NCBI GenBank assembly: GCA_003956705.1 | Contig: QZCP01000601.1 | Span: forward strand, 12,395-76,394 | Direction: 5' to 3' | From: Brevipalpus yothersi | Lineage: Eukaryota > Arthropoda > Arachnida > Trombidiformes > Tenuipalpidae | DNA length: 64,000 nt | Shown here: one piece after another, positions 14,561-28,150 of the stretch | Layout: each line of letters starts with the position of its first letter | Numbering within the stretch: position 1 is the stretch's first letter | Program-made: the position numbers and the translations under genes | The notes under the pieces: model-generated | What the model saw: only the letters and a program-made list of their open reading frames with translations | What the model was told of the DNA's origin: nothing | The model's database searches: none

Positions 14561-16247
14561 TTTGTCAAGAATGGTGTGCAAAGATTTTTTGGATTCCTTT
14601 CAAGCTTAGAGGAAGAAAAAAAATATGCAACATAAAAACTGTTCCATCACTTTTTACCTTCTCTCCTGAATTTAGCTCAAAGTATGGAAGCTTCAACGAT
14701 TCTCATTCAATTGTTTGCTTCAGTTTTATGCAATCAAAATTTCGACACACACAATAGAATTCCAGCCTATGTGTATATATAAATATAGAAGAAAATGTTA
14801 AAACATCTGGCCAGCCATGGATGACATTGAAATCTATGAATACATAATGCTAATAATAGTCTTCCTCTCTCACTTTTGTCGTTCGTTCCGAATATCACTT
14901 TCACCATTATTATTCCCTAAATATGTCTAACATTCATGGTCAGGCAAATAAGTAGGTCAAACTATCGATTAGTCCAATGAAATCGATTAGGCTATTAGTT
15001 GAAATAGAATTTGTGTCATTCAAAAAGTGAGTAAAAGATAGTAGAAAGGTGTACATGTGTATAAAATAGGAGCCATCAGAATGGAAATGAATTTGAGAAA
15101 GATATTGCATCAAAGTAGTGGAACATCAAATCGGATGTGATCTTCTTGACTCCATACAGTACATATCGAGTCCTCCTCCATGTGTCTATCTCTTTCCAGT
15201 CGACTCTGATGATAATAATGATGATACCCATTGACAATGTTTTGCAAAGCTTATGATCTAATTTGGATGCTTATTCGGAATTCGTATCCACTGATTTGCT
15301 TACCATTCTATGTCCACCTCTCTTATAGACTAACCTAAATTCATTTGTTAAAACTATCATATTCCCTTCTTCTTCCAGGAAAGAAGGAAAGAAGTTTCTC
15401 ATCTCAAAAGTTTCCATGGTGGTCAATAATGATGGGATCATGAATATATACGTATTGTTGAGGATAAATGATCAAGTTAGTCAGACACACAACCATCATC
15501 ACTAGTTCTTCTTGGGTACCAGTTATCACAAAGAGAAGTTCTCAAGCAAAAATTGACTTTGAGTAGATGAGAAGAGAAAAAAAAACACAAGAATCAATAC
15601 AGATAGAGAGTTCTCAGATTCTAAGATTTTGTTTGTACAGATTTGTGTATACAAACAGGGCTTTTTCACTTCTCAATCTTACACTTTCTTCTTGTTAGAG
15701 AAGAGCTATTGATGCATGTGTGTGTGTGTGTAAAATTTGAGATGGTCTCTGGAAAATATCTTGTTCACAGGTGGATCGATGGATCATCATGGGTGATGGA
15801 AAAATTTTGAAAGATAATGTCCAGAAAGGTTCAGGTACATGGGTGATTTATATGTATGATGTTCCATAGTTACTCAATCCAAACATTATTTTTTCTCTTT
15901 CACTCCCATAGAGATTCAAAGCTATATCAGTTGTATGTGTTCCACATGAAATTCACGTGGACACAGATGTACAGTGAGACAAGAGTTGACTTGCCATGGA
16001 CATTGATTGGGAAATCATCCGGATGAAGAATGCAATTACAGTATCTCACATAATCTGACCTTCTCTTTCATGAAAGTAAGACAATTATATTGGAAAGAAA
16101 GAGAGATTGAGAGAGAGAAAGTAGAATAGAGTACAGAGAAAGGGGACCATCAGAGTGATCATCCAAAGGAATTGGAAAAATTGGTTCCAAATGATAGTGT
16201 ATCCTATTTCCCTATGGCACTGTTGAACATGAAACTTCTGGGTGATT

Positions 16248-16310
<63 letters not shown>

Positions 16311-18229
16311 TGAGCATTCTTCGTTAGCTCTATTCACTCTCCGGCTAGATCAACTCTCTCACCAAAGCTTCTAGGATTGTAATTATAAGTGGATAGATAG
16401 ATAGACAGATAGATATATATATGAAGAAAGAGGTTGAGAGAGAAACTTCAATCGCTGGAAACCGAGTCCATCTCTATTCTATCAAGTTCTCAGGAAATGA
16501 AGCTCTCATGATTCTGAAAGAAAGAATCAGAGAGAGAGAGAGAGAAAGAGTAAGAGAAAATTTTCCTGAAATTTGACAACTTCGTTATGTGATTCTGGTG
16601 ACTGATAGTAGCAAAAAGGCAAGAAGAAAAAAAAGTATATAATAAAGTGAAGGAAGAATAGAATCTTTTTCTCTCTTCCTATCGAATTGAATCTTCGTAT
16701 GTCAGCTAGTACAAGAATCTTGGGCTCTTCTTTTTCTATTCTGAGGCTTTTGTGGTGATGAAGTTGGTGTCTGTATAGTGAAAAATTTATCAAAAATTGA
16801 TGTTGAAATTTGAAGCAATCTAGATGAACATTCGTATTGAACTCAATAACTAGTTACTCTTGGAAGAAGGAGAAAAGAAAAAGTCCAATTATTGTCACAC
16901 TTTTTTTCTCTTGTATGTGAATAACATGTTGAGCAAAACTTGATGAATTTTTCAGTTTCTCAATCTTTCAAAATCTCTCTTCTTTCTGGGTCTTCATATG
17001 CTTTTTTTGATTGAGTACAGAATATCGGCTAGATGGTCAACGAAATTGGGTTAGAAAAAAGAATAGCTATCGAAACTAGAGTAGAATACAATGTCTTTGC
17101 GTAATTCTATAAAAATCGGAGTAGCCTTTTTCCGTTAAATTTACCTCATCAGACATCGTGTGTATGTGTCTATGTGTGTGTCTATTGATCAATAAAATTG
17201 ACAAATCCTTTGGCTGACCAGTGTGGTCAGTTTCATGATAAATTAACATCCAATAGTTGTAATTTTTTCCAACCTCGCGTGACAAGATCATGATTAAACT
17301 AGAAGCCAGTTGAATTGGAAAGTGAGGACAAAAGCAAACAGTGGGCAAAGATGACTGGACATTGGGCAAGTATGGAGGAAAAGGAAAAGATGCTGGAACA
17401 TCGTCTCAAGTGATGAATGGAAATCGATTGACTTGCGAAATGGATGAAAGTGGGAGGATAGAAAAGAGACAGAAAGAAAGAGAGAGAGAGTGATTTTCCT
17501 GAGAAAATTGAGGTGATTCAAGGAAAGTGAAGAGGAAGAAGTGTTTCTTTTGCCAGGAAAAGCGGAAAAGTGTCCAAAAACTTTGTACTTTAAGTAGAGC
17601 AAAGAGATGGAGAGAGAGTGGAAGAGATGTTAGAGAGGGAAAAAGAATCAAAATATAATGCATCAGTTGAAAGTGATCTAAATTATACGATCAAATTGGT
17701 TGAAGAAAAAGGAAATCAAGTAGATCGATTGCAATGTTCACCATGAAAGTTGGTATTCTCATGCTTTTTATATTCTCTACACTCTTGTTGGTAGATTTTC
17801 TCCGAGAAAAGAGAGAAGGTAATCGATGGCTTTGAGACAAGGAAAAGTAATGATAGATTTAGTTAGCTGTGTGTAGGATGCTTGTATTAGATGCCTTCAT
17901 AGAAAGGTGAGATGATAAAGGTAGATGAGATGTGATGAAGAAGAAAGAGAGGGAGAGAGAGAAGAAAGACTGTCTGACCAGAGTCCACTCATAAGTAGTG
18001 ATAGTAGATTAAATGCATTCAGTGCGTGTATTACTGGTACTTTGGCTGCTTCTATCAGAGGCTTTAAGGAACAAAAATTGGTGTGGAAGAGGAAAGATTT
18101 TTCATACTATCACGGTAACCTTGCAAGAAGCTTGAGAGGGAGAGCATTAATCTCATCTAGGAAGATATTGGTTCAGAAGAATAAGACTGAGAAAGGCAGA
18201 CCGAAAGGTAGTATTAGAAGTTAGTGGAT

Positions 18230-18276
<47 letters not shown>

Positions 18277-19894
18277 CAAACAACCGAGTAAGTAGGGTAT
18301 GGAAACATTCAATCAAAACATATTGATTGTACCAGAGGGGATTCTTGAGTTTGGAATGGAGAGAGAGGCTTTCAGATGATAGAGAGGAAAAGAGAGAGAG
18401 AGAAAAAAAACCGAATGGACATGGAGAGGTATCATTATTTTGACAGGTTCCATGTCTCTGAATTTGATCTTTTCAAGGAATTTGTTTGGAGTCATTTCTC
18501 ATTGTTTTTGTTTTTCTCTCCTCTCTCTCCTCTCTTTTTCCCGCCTTTTTTGCTTTCCTCTTCTCTTTTCGTTTCCTTTCTCCAATACTACTATCTACAC
18601 TGTACTTCAAGTATACACACTCTTTCTTAGTGAACGCTTGGAAGAATCGTATTTCAGCAAAAGATTACATGGGTGAATGAAGCAATAGAGTAGAAGCGAC
18701 AGCCATCAAGCACGCAAAAATGTTGGAGGGTTTTTCAATTCGTTCATACAATTGAAGAAAGAAAGAAAAAAAGAAAGAGACAGAGAGACAGAGAAAAAGG
18801 CTTGTGAATTGCTATTCAAAGTGGTGCACCTTGTCAAGTTGCAAAATAATCTTACACGATTTCCAACTCATGCTGATTCTACATAAAGTATATATATATA
18901 AAAACGAAAGAAAAAGAGACAAAACCCGGTAGTAACAAGGAAGTTGGAAGATCTTGCGATAGAAGAATTTCCTTTTCTCCTCTTCTCTATCTCTCTCCCT
19001 CTCTTGATCCCCATGGAAAGAAAAGGGAAGAAGATAGACTCATGAATATGGAAATTCGATGTGGTAATATTTGTGTATATGACAGACAGAGATGTTTTCA
19101 ATTTTGATTTATGTTCGAAACCAGATATATATATACATTCTGTGAGAGAAAGAATACATATCCTCTTGAAACTCTACAACAAAATTTGAGATGAAAAAAG
19201 ATGAGCAAAATAAAGTTATTTATTCACCACTTGTTATTTTGTTTCATGATCCAAGCATTTACCGATACAGATACGCTAGCACAATATTGCTATTATTTAT
19301 GAAGTTTTTTTTTCTTCTTTACCGCCTAAACTTTCGAATATTATTCTCGCCCACAGAGAAGTGTTGAAAGTTTTTTCACTTCCTCAAGAATATCGGCTCA
19401 TAAGAGAATCGAGAGCTATGATAAAGGCTCCTCACAAGTTTACCCATCAAATGTTAACTGCTCAATATCATATCAAATGTTTGTTCTCTATTCTGGAAAC
19501 ACCTCAAAAACTTCTACTACAACAACAACAACACCCACAACAACAATGACAATGGTCCAACAAAATAGCTATCAAATTTTTGGTCAAGTTTTTTTTTCAT
19601 TCATCTAAGAGCTCTCAATCCACCCAAACACATCCAGAGAACACTGAACTGATATTCCTTGTATCGATCTGTTGAAAAGTCATTTCAAAAATAGACCAAT
19701 CAACACTTGTTCTTTCCAATAGAAAGAATGATTGTTAGGATAGTTGATGGAGAGAGGGAGAGATGAGAATTTTGGGCCCACATATATGTTACATACAGGT
19801 CTATGTCCATTGAATTGATGAAGTAAAGCGATGAAAGCTGGGTTTCATGAGTTAAATTCCAGATACATATAGATTTGATGAGTAGAGAGGAGAG

Positions 19895-19927
<33 letters not shown>

Positions 19928-22722
19928 AAAAAAAATGATTTGCTCATGTAACCACACCTTATCCTGAATGTTATACTGAATGCTCTCCACTCTATTCTGT
20001 GTTCTACTCACACAAACAGAGGATTCAGAAAACCTTTTCCAACGAACATCTTTTCACAATAAGGTGAACATATAAAAATTGAGCATCGATCTGGTTATTC
20101 TCTCTAGATTCTCATGATAATAACAATATTAGCGATTGAAGATGCTATATGTGTGCTGAGGAGAGGTGAGTGTTCGGTTGGTGAAGAAGAAATAACATGT
20201 AAGATGGGAGAATAAATGGAAAAAATAACAAAGATAGAAGGATTACCCCAGGAGAGGAAGAAAGTGACGGAATAAAATTGATGCAATATATGAACCAATG
20301 GACCAGATGATGTTTGATTATTTTGCTCATCCACTAAGAGGAACCCCTTTCAGCTCTATCATCATTCCCAAAATACGAGAGATAATGTGTAGGGTTGTTA
20401 CATATCGTGGCTGCTTATTATCATATTTCAAGCTGTTGATTATCCGACTCATTCAGTGAGAAAATTTTCTGTATCCAAAGGAATATGGCTTATTCGGTGT
20501 TCATCATAGTCTCTGAATACTGTTGTTGGAAACACGAAAAAACTAGCTTCAAGACTTAGCTGATGATGATGAATGCTAGAAAAATTTAATGGAGAATCTA
20601 GATGATATTCCAAGCGTGAAGTTTTGAGAAGAGAAGAGAAGAGATAGAGAGTGAGAACTCATACCAAAATACTGAAGGAATACATACAGAGACTAACAAC
20701 TGATAATGATTTTCGCTAGTGTGTATTTATGATTGAGATGATTTTAGTGGGTTATCATTCCTCAAGACTTGATGGTTGACCTGAGGGAAAGATTTTTTTC
20801 TGTGTGTGTGTGTGTTCACCTCAGTTTTACTTCTCCTAGAATTTATGCCTCAATAATCAGTGGATCATCAATCTTATTCATCTTAATCTCATGGAAACTG
20901 AAAATTATGGATGAAGGATGAAAGATACTGATGGATGAAGATCTTTCAAGGGAAACTCAAAATTCATCTCATCTACTTTTGGCATGTTTCATTTAGAATA
21001 TTAGCATGAATCAAGATTAATTTGATATAAAAACAAAAAAATATTGATTCATAAGCGTTCAACCAGTGTTTGTGGTTGCGTAAAAAGGATGAAAAAAAGA
21101 GTCAAAAGAAAACTAGATAAATTTTTTGGGGGAATATTTTTTCACTCTACTTTCTGAATGATTAGACCATGGAGAGCAATCAACTGAACCTTTCGGGAAG
21201 GTTTTTCATGTCATGTCCTTTTGATGAACATTGTTGGTTTGACATTTGTGTTGGGAAACAAAATGTTTGCCCCAGATTTTGGGTTCCCCAAAAATAGGTA
21301 AGAAAAAAAAAGTCATCAGAATATCATGAAAACAATAAACAGCTCAGATGATTATTGTACACGCGAAAGATTATCATTCAAATGAGGTACGACGTTGTAG
21401 ATAGAGAGTCGAAAAAAAATCATTCACTACTTACCTATCTAAAACTAGAAGACTAATATCATCGGTTGTCTTATTTTTGAATGCAACATTGAATGGTACC
21501 ATGATGGCAGTGTAAAAAGTCAAGCAAAGAATTATCCAATCCCATATAGCTTTGAAAGCACAATAATGTAGAAGAATATGGGGAGGTGTTTTGGGTGCTT
21601 CTTGTCGATATTGAGGAAGAACATCAGGATTTAAGGTCATCAGCTGGATTCATTAAGATTTTTTTTACCAGATATGTGTGTGTGTGTATACATACGATAT
21701 TCCGTGTTATCATGATTTCATGATTTACACAGATGGAGAATCATATGGAATTAGCATTCGATGTGGGGATGCGGTAGTTGTATTAGTAATAGTAGAAGAA
21801 AAGAGAAGAAAAAAGAGAAGAAGAATATAACAGTAATAGTAATAATAATAATAATAATAGATGTAAGAAGAAGATAAAAGGAGAAAATATGCATACAGAG
21901 GAAAGGATGAGGAGGAAAAAATCGAAAGGGAGGGAAAAAAAGTGGAGAGGAATAAGAAGAAGAATAAGAAGAAGAAAAAGAAAATAAAAAGCGTATTAGT
22001 TGAGAAAATGTTCACGGAGATTGAATCGCATCATCATGACACGCCATGATGTTTCATTACGCGTTTTGGTGAGCATTTCATAGACATAGACATGTACATA
22101 GACACAGAGACTTTGCCTGCTCGCATAACATTGAAGGACAAGTAAAAAGATGAAAAAAAAGAAGAAGATAAAGGAGGATAGAGGATGAAGAGAGAGGGAT
22201 AGAAAAAAGGTAAAAATGATACACTTTTCGTTTGCCTAAGTGATCATCATCATCATGGAGATAAACATTTAACTCTCTCTTTTTCTCTCATCTTCTTTGC
22301 CGGCTCTTCAAAGTGTGTGTGTGTGTATACTTTAGCCAAAAATTTTGCTTCATGATGATGCAAGAGGCACGACGCTGATGTGACAGTAAACAAGAATGTG
22401 ATGTAAATTCCAATCCATAGAGGATGAGCACATATAGAGAGCCAAAGGTGGTGGATAGGAGAGTAGGGTGAGAAGGAAGAAGAAGAAAGATGTAGAAAGA
22501 TGAAGAAGAGAATTTCGTCCGAAAGTTCTCATCCGTTCCAATGAGCACATACACCTGGATTAGTCACGGTACTGAATGTGTGTATGTATTAATATGGAGA
22601 TGCACGAAATATGCTAAAGGCAATCAGCATGCAAATAAAAAGGCATCATATGATGAGTTTTATATTGCAGCATATCATTTGATGGTGATCAGAAAGTGAT
22701 TACATTTTGGTTTTTGGGAAAA

Positions 22723-22772
<50 letters not shown>

Positions 22773-25714
22773 AATTGAAACGAGAATGCCAATTTTACCT
22801 GTTAATATATATTTCATCCGAATGGCACTGTTTACATGATAATGCTCACAGGTATGTATATATGAGCAAAAAGAAGAAAGAAAGAATGAAGAGAGAGAGA
22901 ATGCTCATGGAGCTTATAGGGAAATATTGTTCAGTGGTTTGGAACAAAAAGATGGTTGATTGTTACCGCAAGAAGAGTAACTACTAACTTTGTATGCTTC
23001 TTTGAGTATGAACACATTTTGTATGTAGCAAACTGTGAGAATCATAAATCAATCTGGTGGATTATTGAGATTTTGAGCCTAATTTTCAGCTATCCTTGTT
23101 GTACCCACGAAAAAGTGTGTCAAAGAATGAGAATGCTAATAGTTGGGAAAAAGTTTCATCAGAACAGAAATACATGTGAAAGAGAATGTTGGAACATTTT
23201 CCGCATATAAAAGGATGTAACTGAGCTGATAGTTGAGAAACTAGTGAATATTCTCCAAAAAGACAGGCTACTTTGAATACGTAGTGTATTCTTTTCATGT
23301 GTAACACCCATAGAATTGATAATGTTCATCATATTGATTCATTTTTTACATCTCTTTCTTTTCTTTTCAAAGACTGATGTAATGAAATATTGTCTCCTCT
23401 CTCGCTCTCGCTCTCGCTGCTTCAACTCTTTTTTCCATTCACATGTGTCTCACTATAGTCAATGTGTATTTTGTATTCCTTACAAAATGACTACACAGAG
23501 AGAATGGCTGCGAAGACTTTCCTAGGCCATGATAAATCGAGAAAATTGGGAAAGATCATCAGTATGGCACGACTTAGAGATGAAGTGGAAGGAGTATGGA
23601 GTGTAAGTGAGCTACTAAAACAGATGAGAGAGAAAGAAAGGAAGAAAGAGAGAGAGAGATGAACGAAAATCGGTGGAACAGAGAAGAAGATGGAGAAGAG
23701 GAAGAAAAAGATGAGGATGAGTGAGTGGAGAGAAGGAAAAAGAAGAAGATTCTTCATCACGATGATTAGTGAAACCATTAGCTGATTTTCTTCTCATCTT
23801 AGTTGCTAGTATATATATAGAGCAATAATTGAGATAATATTAAAGGGTTATCTGTCAGGATCACATTTGGATGTGCTCACAATTTGGGCTATATTCATTT
23901 GAGAGTTTGAAAGTAAGAGTAAGAGAAAAAGAAAGAGGGAGAAAAGCCTTTATCTTTTATTATTTCTCTCTCTCTCTCTTCTCTCTTTCTACTCTTTCAA
24001 CTCTCACCAATCTATGAATAATTAATTTTTGTTCACCAAAATGGACTCTATCGAAGTGTTATATACATACGATATCATTTGTTGAGAAAGAGAATACATG
24101 TATATGGAGGGTAGGTAAAGCATGAAAAGATTAGAGGATTGAACTCACACACACATACAATTCACAAGCAAAAATTCAGCTCAATATCACACTTAATTCA
24201 CTGAGAATCATCAGTATCTATCCAAATGTACACAGTAAGGTTGAAGGTTGAAGATCGATGAAAGGTGCAACTGTTTTCCCTTCTTTGATGTTGATTGAGT
24301 TTGTCAGTGAAATCAGATGCCAGCTCATCACACACGCACACATATACGTTATGGTGTGGTGAATCTCTTAGTATTGGAATAAGTGGAGTAAGTGGCTCCC
24401 TGGAATACCACGAAACTTTTCGATTCCAGCATCAAGATGGGCATCAAGGTGGTGAATGTGATGAAAAATTTTCCCAGACTCCTCTCAGGTGTATTTGTTA
24501 TTGTGTGGAATCATTCATTTCATTCTTTTCTTTCTAACTCTACTCTTGTCATCTCAAGTTCAGATCATCGAATTTTATCGTGAATGGAAAATTATTCCGA
24601 AACCATGGAAACTTTTCGATTGATCAACAAAATCATTCTCATTTTCCAAATATTATTCCGTCTGAATTATACTTGAAACTGGGTAATGCATTGGATAGAT
24701 AGCATGAAAAGCTATTCCTTCTATCTTCTTCTCATACAAAATTTGAGAGAATTATTTATTTGGCTTATTTTGTTTCGCTTGTCTAGCTATCAATTCAATG
24801 TTTCAGTTTCGTTGAAAATATTTGGAGTGCATATACTATCAAATATTTCTCATCTCTCTCCCTCTTCACCACCCTCTTTTACCCCTCAAACTCTACCATA
24901 GACCAGTGAACATTTTGCATGACATGTGCAAGAAGGCTATATATATGTGCATCAGATAGATATGCATTAGAGTTCAGGTTGAGAGATCAAGTTCAGATAA
25001 ATTCTGTGATCATCACAAATAGTGGAGTGCTTGCATATTCGATGCATCAGAGGAGAACAGATTTGGAATGGGCTGTTTTTCCATCTATGATTCGATTTAT
25101 CATTTCATGGGCAATGGGAGTGGAAAGTGGTGCATCGATGTAGTATGATGTCCTCGCGTAGAAGTGAAACAATCAGACTGATGCATAATGTGATGGTCAT
25201 TTTTAGAGAATATCTCAAATTATGTGAACAGAATGTTCAGTGACCTATTTACTGGGCTCAAATGACCAGGATAAAAGTGAGAAAAAACTTGGATCATTGT
25301 AATTTAACACTGATTGAGTTTTGGCTAGTTGAGAGAGGATAAGAGAAGGTGAGGTTTGAAGATAGATATTTGTGAGGGCATCATAATCAGTTCAAATGTA
25401 GTTCAATATCCAGAGAGAGAAATTTTGTTCATGATAGCTTAAGGTAAAGAAGAGAGGAAAGAGAGAGAGAGAGAAAATTCTGAAAAGAAACTAAAGTGGA
25501 AGGATTGAGAAGAAGATGCTATGCTACATTTTTCATTATGAAAGTCATTCCAAAGCGTAAGCCTAGATATATCTATCTTATTTCGGGAATTCTCCATGTA
25601 ATAGAGTGGTTCACATGAATTCTTAAACAAACATTTTTACACCAAACGAGCATTGAGAGTATAGCATATAAGAGGAACGAAGAGAGGGAAAAGAGAAAAG
25701 ATCGATGAAAGTAT

Positions 25715-25779
<65 letters not shown>

Positions 25780-26598
25780 ATAATTCTGGGGAGTAATGAG
25801 TGTGAATAGAGGCGAACAGAGTTAGATGAAAATTTATCTTATTCATAGTATTTCTCTTATTCTATCTTCACTATATCTTCTTTCTCTCTCTCTCTCGTCA
25901 TTCAATGTTGCATAATTTATTATTTCGAGAAGCTCTTGTATACTGCATGCTGAAACATGGAAAATGACAGTAATCTAATTCTATTTGTTTACCATTCTAT
26001 GAGGTATTCTCTCTGGTAGTATTCTCTCAAACCTTCTCAGAGAAAAAGTGGAGAATAGTGTACCACAAAAAAAAGCATACACACAAACACCTACTCTCAG
26101 TGACCGAGTACTTTGGCAACATTCTTATTCAATGTTGCTTCTCTTCTCATAGGATTCCCTGATGGAATGAGTATATACTTCAGATTCCATGAAATATCTA
26201 AATAGATGTATAGACACTGCTCTCAACTACGTTCATGCCCTGTATTCTATTGAACAAGAAAGGTCTCGTTTGCTTTTTAATAATTCATAAATATTTTCTC
26301 AATCGAAACTACCGTTTTACAATATCAAGGGATTTTCAATGATAGAATAATCTTAAATGCGAAATTTCTAAAAGCGAGAGAAAGATTTTGGAATCCTCTT
26401 ATTCCCTACTTTTTTATCTTTAAATTCGATTCCAACGCAACTCGTTTGCCAGCGTTTTGTACACTTCCCTTCTTTTTTCTTCTCATGCAGCTACCACCTA
26501 CACTATCTCAACGAGAACTGTCACCAGAATATCACTTCACCAAGAAATATAAAATAGAATGGAGATTATTCCTTGTCTCCTCTCTCGATCTTTTCTCT

Positions 26599-26656
<58 letters not shown>

Positions 26657-28092
26657 TTGAAAATTCCCGAGGGCCTATGCTTCTTTTTTCCCAGCAAATG
26701 CAATTCAAACTCTCCCAGTATTCCAGAGGTATACCGTCTGTCAGATGATTCTTCACTTCACCTTTGATATCCAACTGGTTTCAGTTCCAGTGAGCAATGC
26801 AACATGCAGCATTCATCATCATCCAACGAGCCATTAACCGTAATGGATGTTGAACACCTTGAATGCATGTGATAGTAGTAGTAGTAGTAGTAGTAGTAGT
26901 GGGTAATAGAGGGGCTAGTTATATACTCTATGTATATATTCTCAATTGGAGCAACGGTCTGTGGGATCTAAATTTAGGATCTTTTTAACGTGGTCCACCA
27001 TCACCACTACCACTACCTCCACCACTACCACCACGACCAGGTAATCACTTAGATTGCATATCAACTGATTGGAAAGACTTTTATATCATCACCTTGACCG
27101 TTCCAGTCGCTGATTTGAGTGTGCCTATGGGGTGAGTAGCTCCATGTGTAATGTATGTACATGCATGTATATGCATTTTTATAAATGACTCGGAAATCGG
27201 AACACAAAATCTAACCTTACCAAGTAAAACAATTGGCAATAAATAATAGCTTTTCATGATCACACGATCTGATTATAGCACACAAACATATACAAACGTC
27301 AACCTTGCCAGTAAAGCGAAACATTTTCTTTTTGCTACCTCCAAAATATGGGAGAATTTTTTTCCCCTCTTATTGTTAATAAATATTAGATCATAGAGGA
27401 GAGAGAGAAAGAGATAGATAGATAGATAGATAGATAAATAGATAGAGAGAGAGAGAGAGAGATCAGCCTCAGGCAATGGTCAAGTCATATCATAAAGCCA
27501 ATGACAAGCATAGTTAGACACTATCTGACAAATTCTTGACGAGTGAACATAACGATTTGCTTTCCTCTTTTTCTGATACAACAAGATTGAGAATCTATCG
27601 AATATCGGGCAATAGAGAAGAGGTATACTAGATGACCTACGATTGAATGTAACATGAGAGATGCTGAAATGAAGAGACTGGATGGCAAAAGATGACATGC
27701 CTTGCCCAGAAAAGATGTTCTCCGGGATTTGATCCGAACGTTGATGGAGAAGGAGGAGTATGAAGAAAGAGAAGAGATAGATGCTGGAGGAGGAAGAGGA
27801 AGAAAATAATGGAGAAACTGATCCATGATGACGGGCAGAAGGAGCAGAATTTTGGAATCAAAAGCACATCCGCCCGGATTGGCCATTACCTGAATCACCA
27901 ACAAGATTGGATAGATACCGAAAGAGTACACGAGTGGTTGAAAAAATCGTTACGAATCGGTTCCTCTTCCTTTTGACCAATAAAAGCTAATATTTCGAAA
28001 AAGAAATCCACATACACATCAGCTTTCTCTCTCTTTCTCAATATTGTATCAAGCTACACACACACACATAAGGCCCAACTCAAAATCTAGAA

Positions 28093-28150
<58 letters not shown>

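Larger units (their letters stand above)
10944..21434 (-). other. eag intron 4 (10.5 kb)
   Basis: Large intron between the S1 and S2-S3 exons. It carries long GA/CT microsatellites at 11561-11624, 14491-14557, 16251-16303 and 18235-18271. A coding-like minus-strand fragment lies near 17165-17290 (see findings). No complete gene is supported. Confidence 0.75.

Noticed and set aside
14324..14609. Open frames of Arg-Glu or Leu-Ser repeats across GA/CT tracts (also near 6729-6911, 7005-7136, 25637-25846, 26446-26774, 30052-30270, 35208-35499, 59255-59581)
   Set aside because: They arise because GA/CT dinucleotide runs lack stops in every frame. Flanking residues show no protein-like conservation.
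17925..18224. Plus-strand 99-codon frame in eag intron 4
   Set aside because: It starts in a GA-rich stretch, has no recognisable domain, and has no clear splice partners or homologue.
21725..22015. Minus-strand frame with poly-Phe and poly-Tyr runs
   Set aside because: Encoded by AAG/AAT-type simple repeats. Composition explains the open frame.
27521..27931. Minus-strand 136-codon frame in eag intron 3
   Set aside because: Low-complexity Leu/Ser/Phe content from pyrimidine-rich DNA; no domain or splice model supports it.
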